DNA from: Colwellia sp. 12G3
GTDB lineage: Bacteria > Pseudomonadota > Gammaproteobacteria > Enterobacterales > Alteromonadaceae
NCBI RefSeq assembly: GCF_002836775.1
Contig: NZ_PJAQ01000065.1
Coordinates: forward strand, 124,001-188,000
Direction of reading: 5' to 3'
Length of the DNA: 64,000 nt
Shown here: in pieces, positions 62,949-64,000 of the stretch
Numbering within the stretch: the stretch's first letter is position 1
Layout of the letters: the number at the start of each line of letters is the position of its first letter
Translations under genes and position numbers: made by a program
The notes under the pieces: model-generated
The model's input: the letters and a program-made list of their open reading frames with translations, nothing else
The model's database searches: none
Told to the model about the DNA's origin: nothing

Positions 62949-64000
62949 CTAATCAAGAATAACAGTATCAATGACGTGGATAACCCCATTAGTGGTGTAG
63001 ATATCAGTAATTATCACTTTTGCACCGCCAATCATTAACATGCCAGTTTCAGCATCAATACTGACATCAATCATTGAAGAAGATGCCGTAGTTAATGAGC
63101 GACCATTAGCAGCATAGGCATCTAAAGCACTTAACGAACTTTCAGCAATAACATGCGTTAACAATACTTCAGTAAGCATCTCGGTATCAGCTAATAGCGC
63201 AGTTAAAGCATCAGCGTCAATTTTAGCAAAAGCGGCATTAGTTGGTGCAAATACAGTAAACATACTGTCTTCATCAGACAAAGTAGTCACTAAATCAGCA
63301 GCAGTAAGCGCGGTAACAAGGGTAGAGAAATTATCTGGGTCAGCTAAAGCGACTTCAACAATATTCATGGTGGGCTCAGCCATCATTCCTGGAGGCATAA
63401 TCACGTTATCAATTAAATGTACAACACCATTATCGGCAATCACGTTAGCAGCACTTATTTTAGCGCCATTAATGAAAAGCATTCCATCACTAAAAGAGAC
63501 TGAGGCTTTACTTTCATTAGCCATTACCGCCATATTATCCATTGATTGAGCAAGGGTAATAGCACCATCAGATAGAACTGTTCCAGCAATTACGTGATAC
63601 AACAAGATATTGCTTAATTGATCGCTAGTTAAGCTTTCTACAGTACCAGCAGGTAATTTAGCAAAGGCCGCGTTAGTCGGTGCAAACACAGTGTAATCAT
63701 TATCAAGGTTGGCTAAAACAGTATCCAGACCTGTTGATTGCAACGCTGAAACGAGTGTAGATAAATCACTATTGCCACTAGCCACTTCAACTAAGCTCAT
63801 GCCTGGTTTAGGTAATTCCACATCACCAAGAATAACTGCGTCAATTACATGAATAATGCCGTTGGTTGTATATATATCTTTCATTACAATATTAGCACCG
63901 CCAAACAATAATGTGTCGGTTGCCATATTAATGTTAAGTGCTACTTTCGCCATAGACGCAGTGTCAACCATAGCGCCACTCAACGCGAACGCATTAACTG
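62949..64000 (-). CDS. Fasciclin (FAS1) repeat protein, 5' part beyond the window
   Basis: The frame is open to the right edge, so the N-terminus and signal peptide lie outside; the TTG near 63983 is internal. Within about 350 visible residues there is the end of one FAS1 domain and two complete ones, each about 140 long. The repeats have YTVFAPTNAAFAKLPAGTVE and FTVFAPTNAAFAKIDADALT as first conserved block, and GVVHLIDNVIMPPG and GVIHVIDTVILD as last. FAS1 domains mediate cell-surface or matrix adhesion. The very regular repeats and lack of Cys suggest an exported adhesin. The closing terminator follows. Confidence 0.88.
   Translation of the reverse strand, partial: VNAFALSGAMVDTASMAKVALNINMATDTLLFGGANIVMKDIYTTNGIIHVIDAVILGDVELPKPGMSLVEVASGNSDLSTLVSALQSTGLDTVLANLDNDYTVFAPTNAAFAKLPAGTVESLTSDQLSNILLYHVIAGTVLSDGAITLAQSMDNMAVMANESKASVSFSDGMLFINGAKISAANVIADNGVVHLIDNVIMPPGMMAEPTMNIVEVALADPDNFSTLVTALTAADLVTTLSDEDSMFTVFAPTNAAFAKIDADALTALLADTEMLTEVLLTHVIAESSLSALDAYAANGRSLTTASSSMIDVSIDAETGMLMIGGAKVIITDIYTTNGVIHVIDTVILD

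Noticed and set aside
1-64000. Prophage, CRISPR array, tRNA or rRNA genes
   Set aside because: No repeat-spacer arrays, phage structural genes, integrase, tRNA cloverleaf or rRNA sequence was seen on reading the window.

Overview
The window looks like chromosome of a marine, AT-rich gammaproteobacterium of the Alteromonadales, most like Colwellia or Thalassotalea. The reasons are GC that looks like the high 30s percent by eye, the family mix (DUF3019, MipA/OmpV, DUF2956, DUF3545, DUF1456, DUF2750, choice-of-anchor H, PEP-CTERM), several chemoreceptors, a large TonB receptor and a secreted psychrophile-type alpha-amylase. The genus is inference. I saw no tRNA, rRNA, CRISPR array or complete insertion sequence.

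1-2.7 kb: the 3' part of a D-amino-acid-dehydrogenase-like FAD enzyme, then a DHDPS/NAL-family lyase, the pair expected in hydroxyproline catabolism. Between and behind them lie a broken frame, a 122-bp diverged fragment of the same FAD enzyme, and a non-autonomous repeat element (MITE-like) whose right edge supplies the stop codon of the next gene. 2.7-14.9 kb: a hemerythrin/PAS sensor, a diguanylate cyclase, a PAP2 phosphatase, a PepO lipoprotein peptidase, a chemoreceptor, an S9 peptidase and CreA. 14.9-18.8 kb: a two-component system with DUF3019 and MipA/OmpV envelope proteins. 19-29.4 kb: a chemoreceptor, MscS, an RhlE-type helicase, a lone betaine-type binding protein, a serine hydrolase, a DsbA-like protein and small DUF proteins, with a fold-back element between mscS and rhlE.

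30-39 kb: TonB receptor, PEP-CTERM protein, an AraC-HTH/HDOD fusion, a TetR regulator next to a lone MlaC-like gene with three matching operator-like sites, and a GH13 alpha-amylase with a C-terminal extension and a perfect operator-like palindrome upstream. 39-53.5 kb: DUF2339 membrane protein, a tandem pair of related small exported proteins, a DUF4442 thioesterase-like protein, a DUF3300 protein, an OmpA-like lipoprotein, a PhoP/PhoQ-like pair with a PepSY protein, a GlyGly-CTERM protein and a third chemoreceptor.

53.6-62.1 kb: the most coherent system, a nine-gene leftward operon. It starts with an ECF sigma factor and its zinc-cupin anti-sigma factor (RpoE/ChrR type). Behind them come DUF523-DUF1722, a DNA photolyase, an NTF2-like protein, a short-chain dehydrogenase, a flavin amine-oxidase-like enzyme, DUF1365 and a cyclopropane-fatty-acid-synthase-like methyltransferase. 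In Rhodobacter the matching regulator pair responds to singlet oxygen, and homologues of the last three enzymes make furan fatty acids, so this looks like a compact photo-oxidative stress and membrane-lipid remodelling unit. The window closes with a LON-domain protein and a fasciclin-repeat protein that runs off the right edge.
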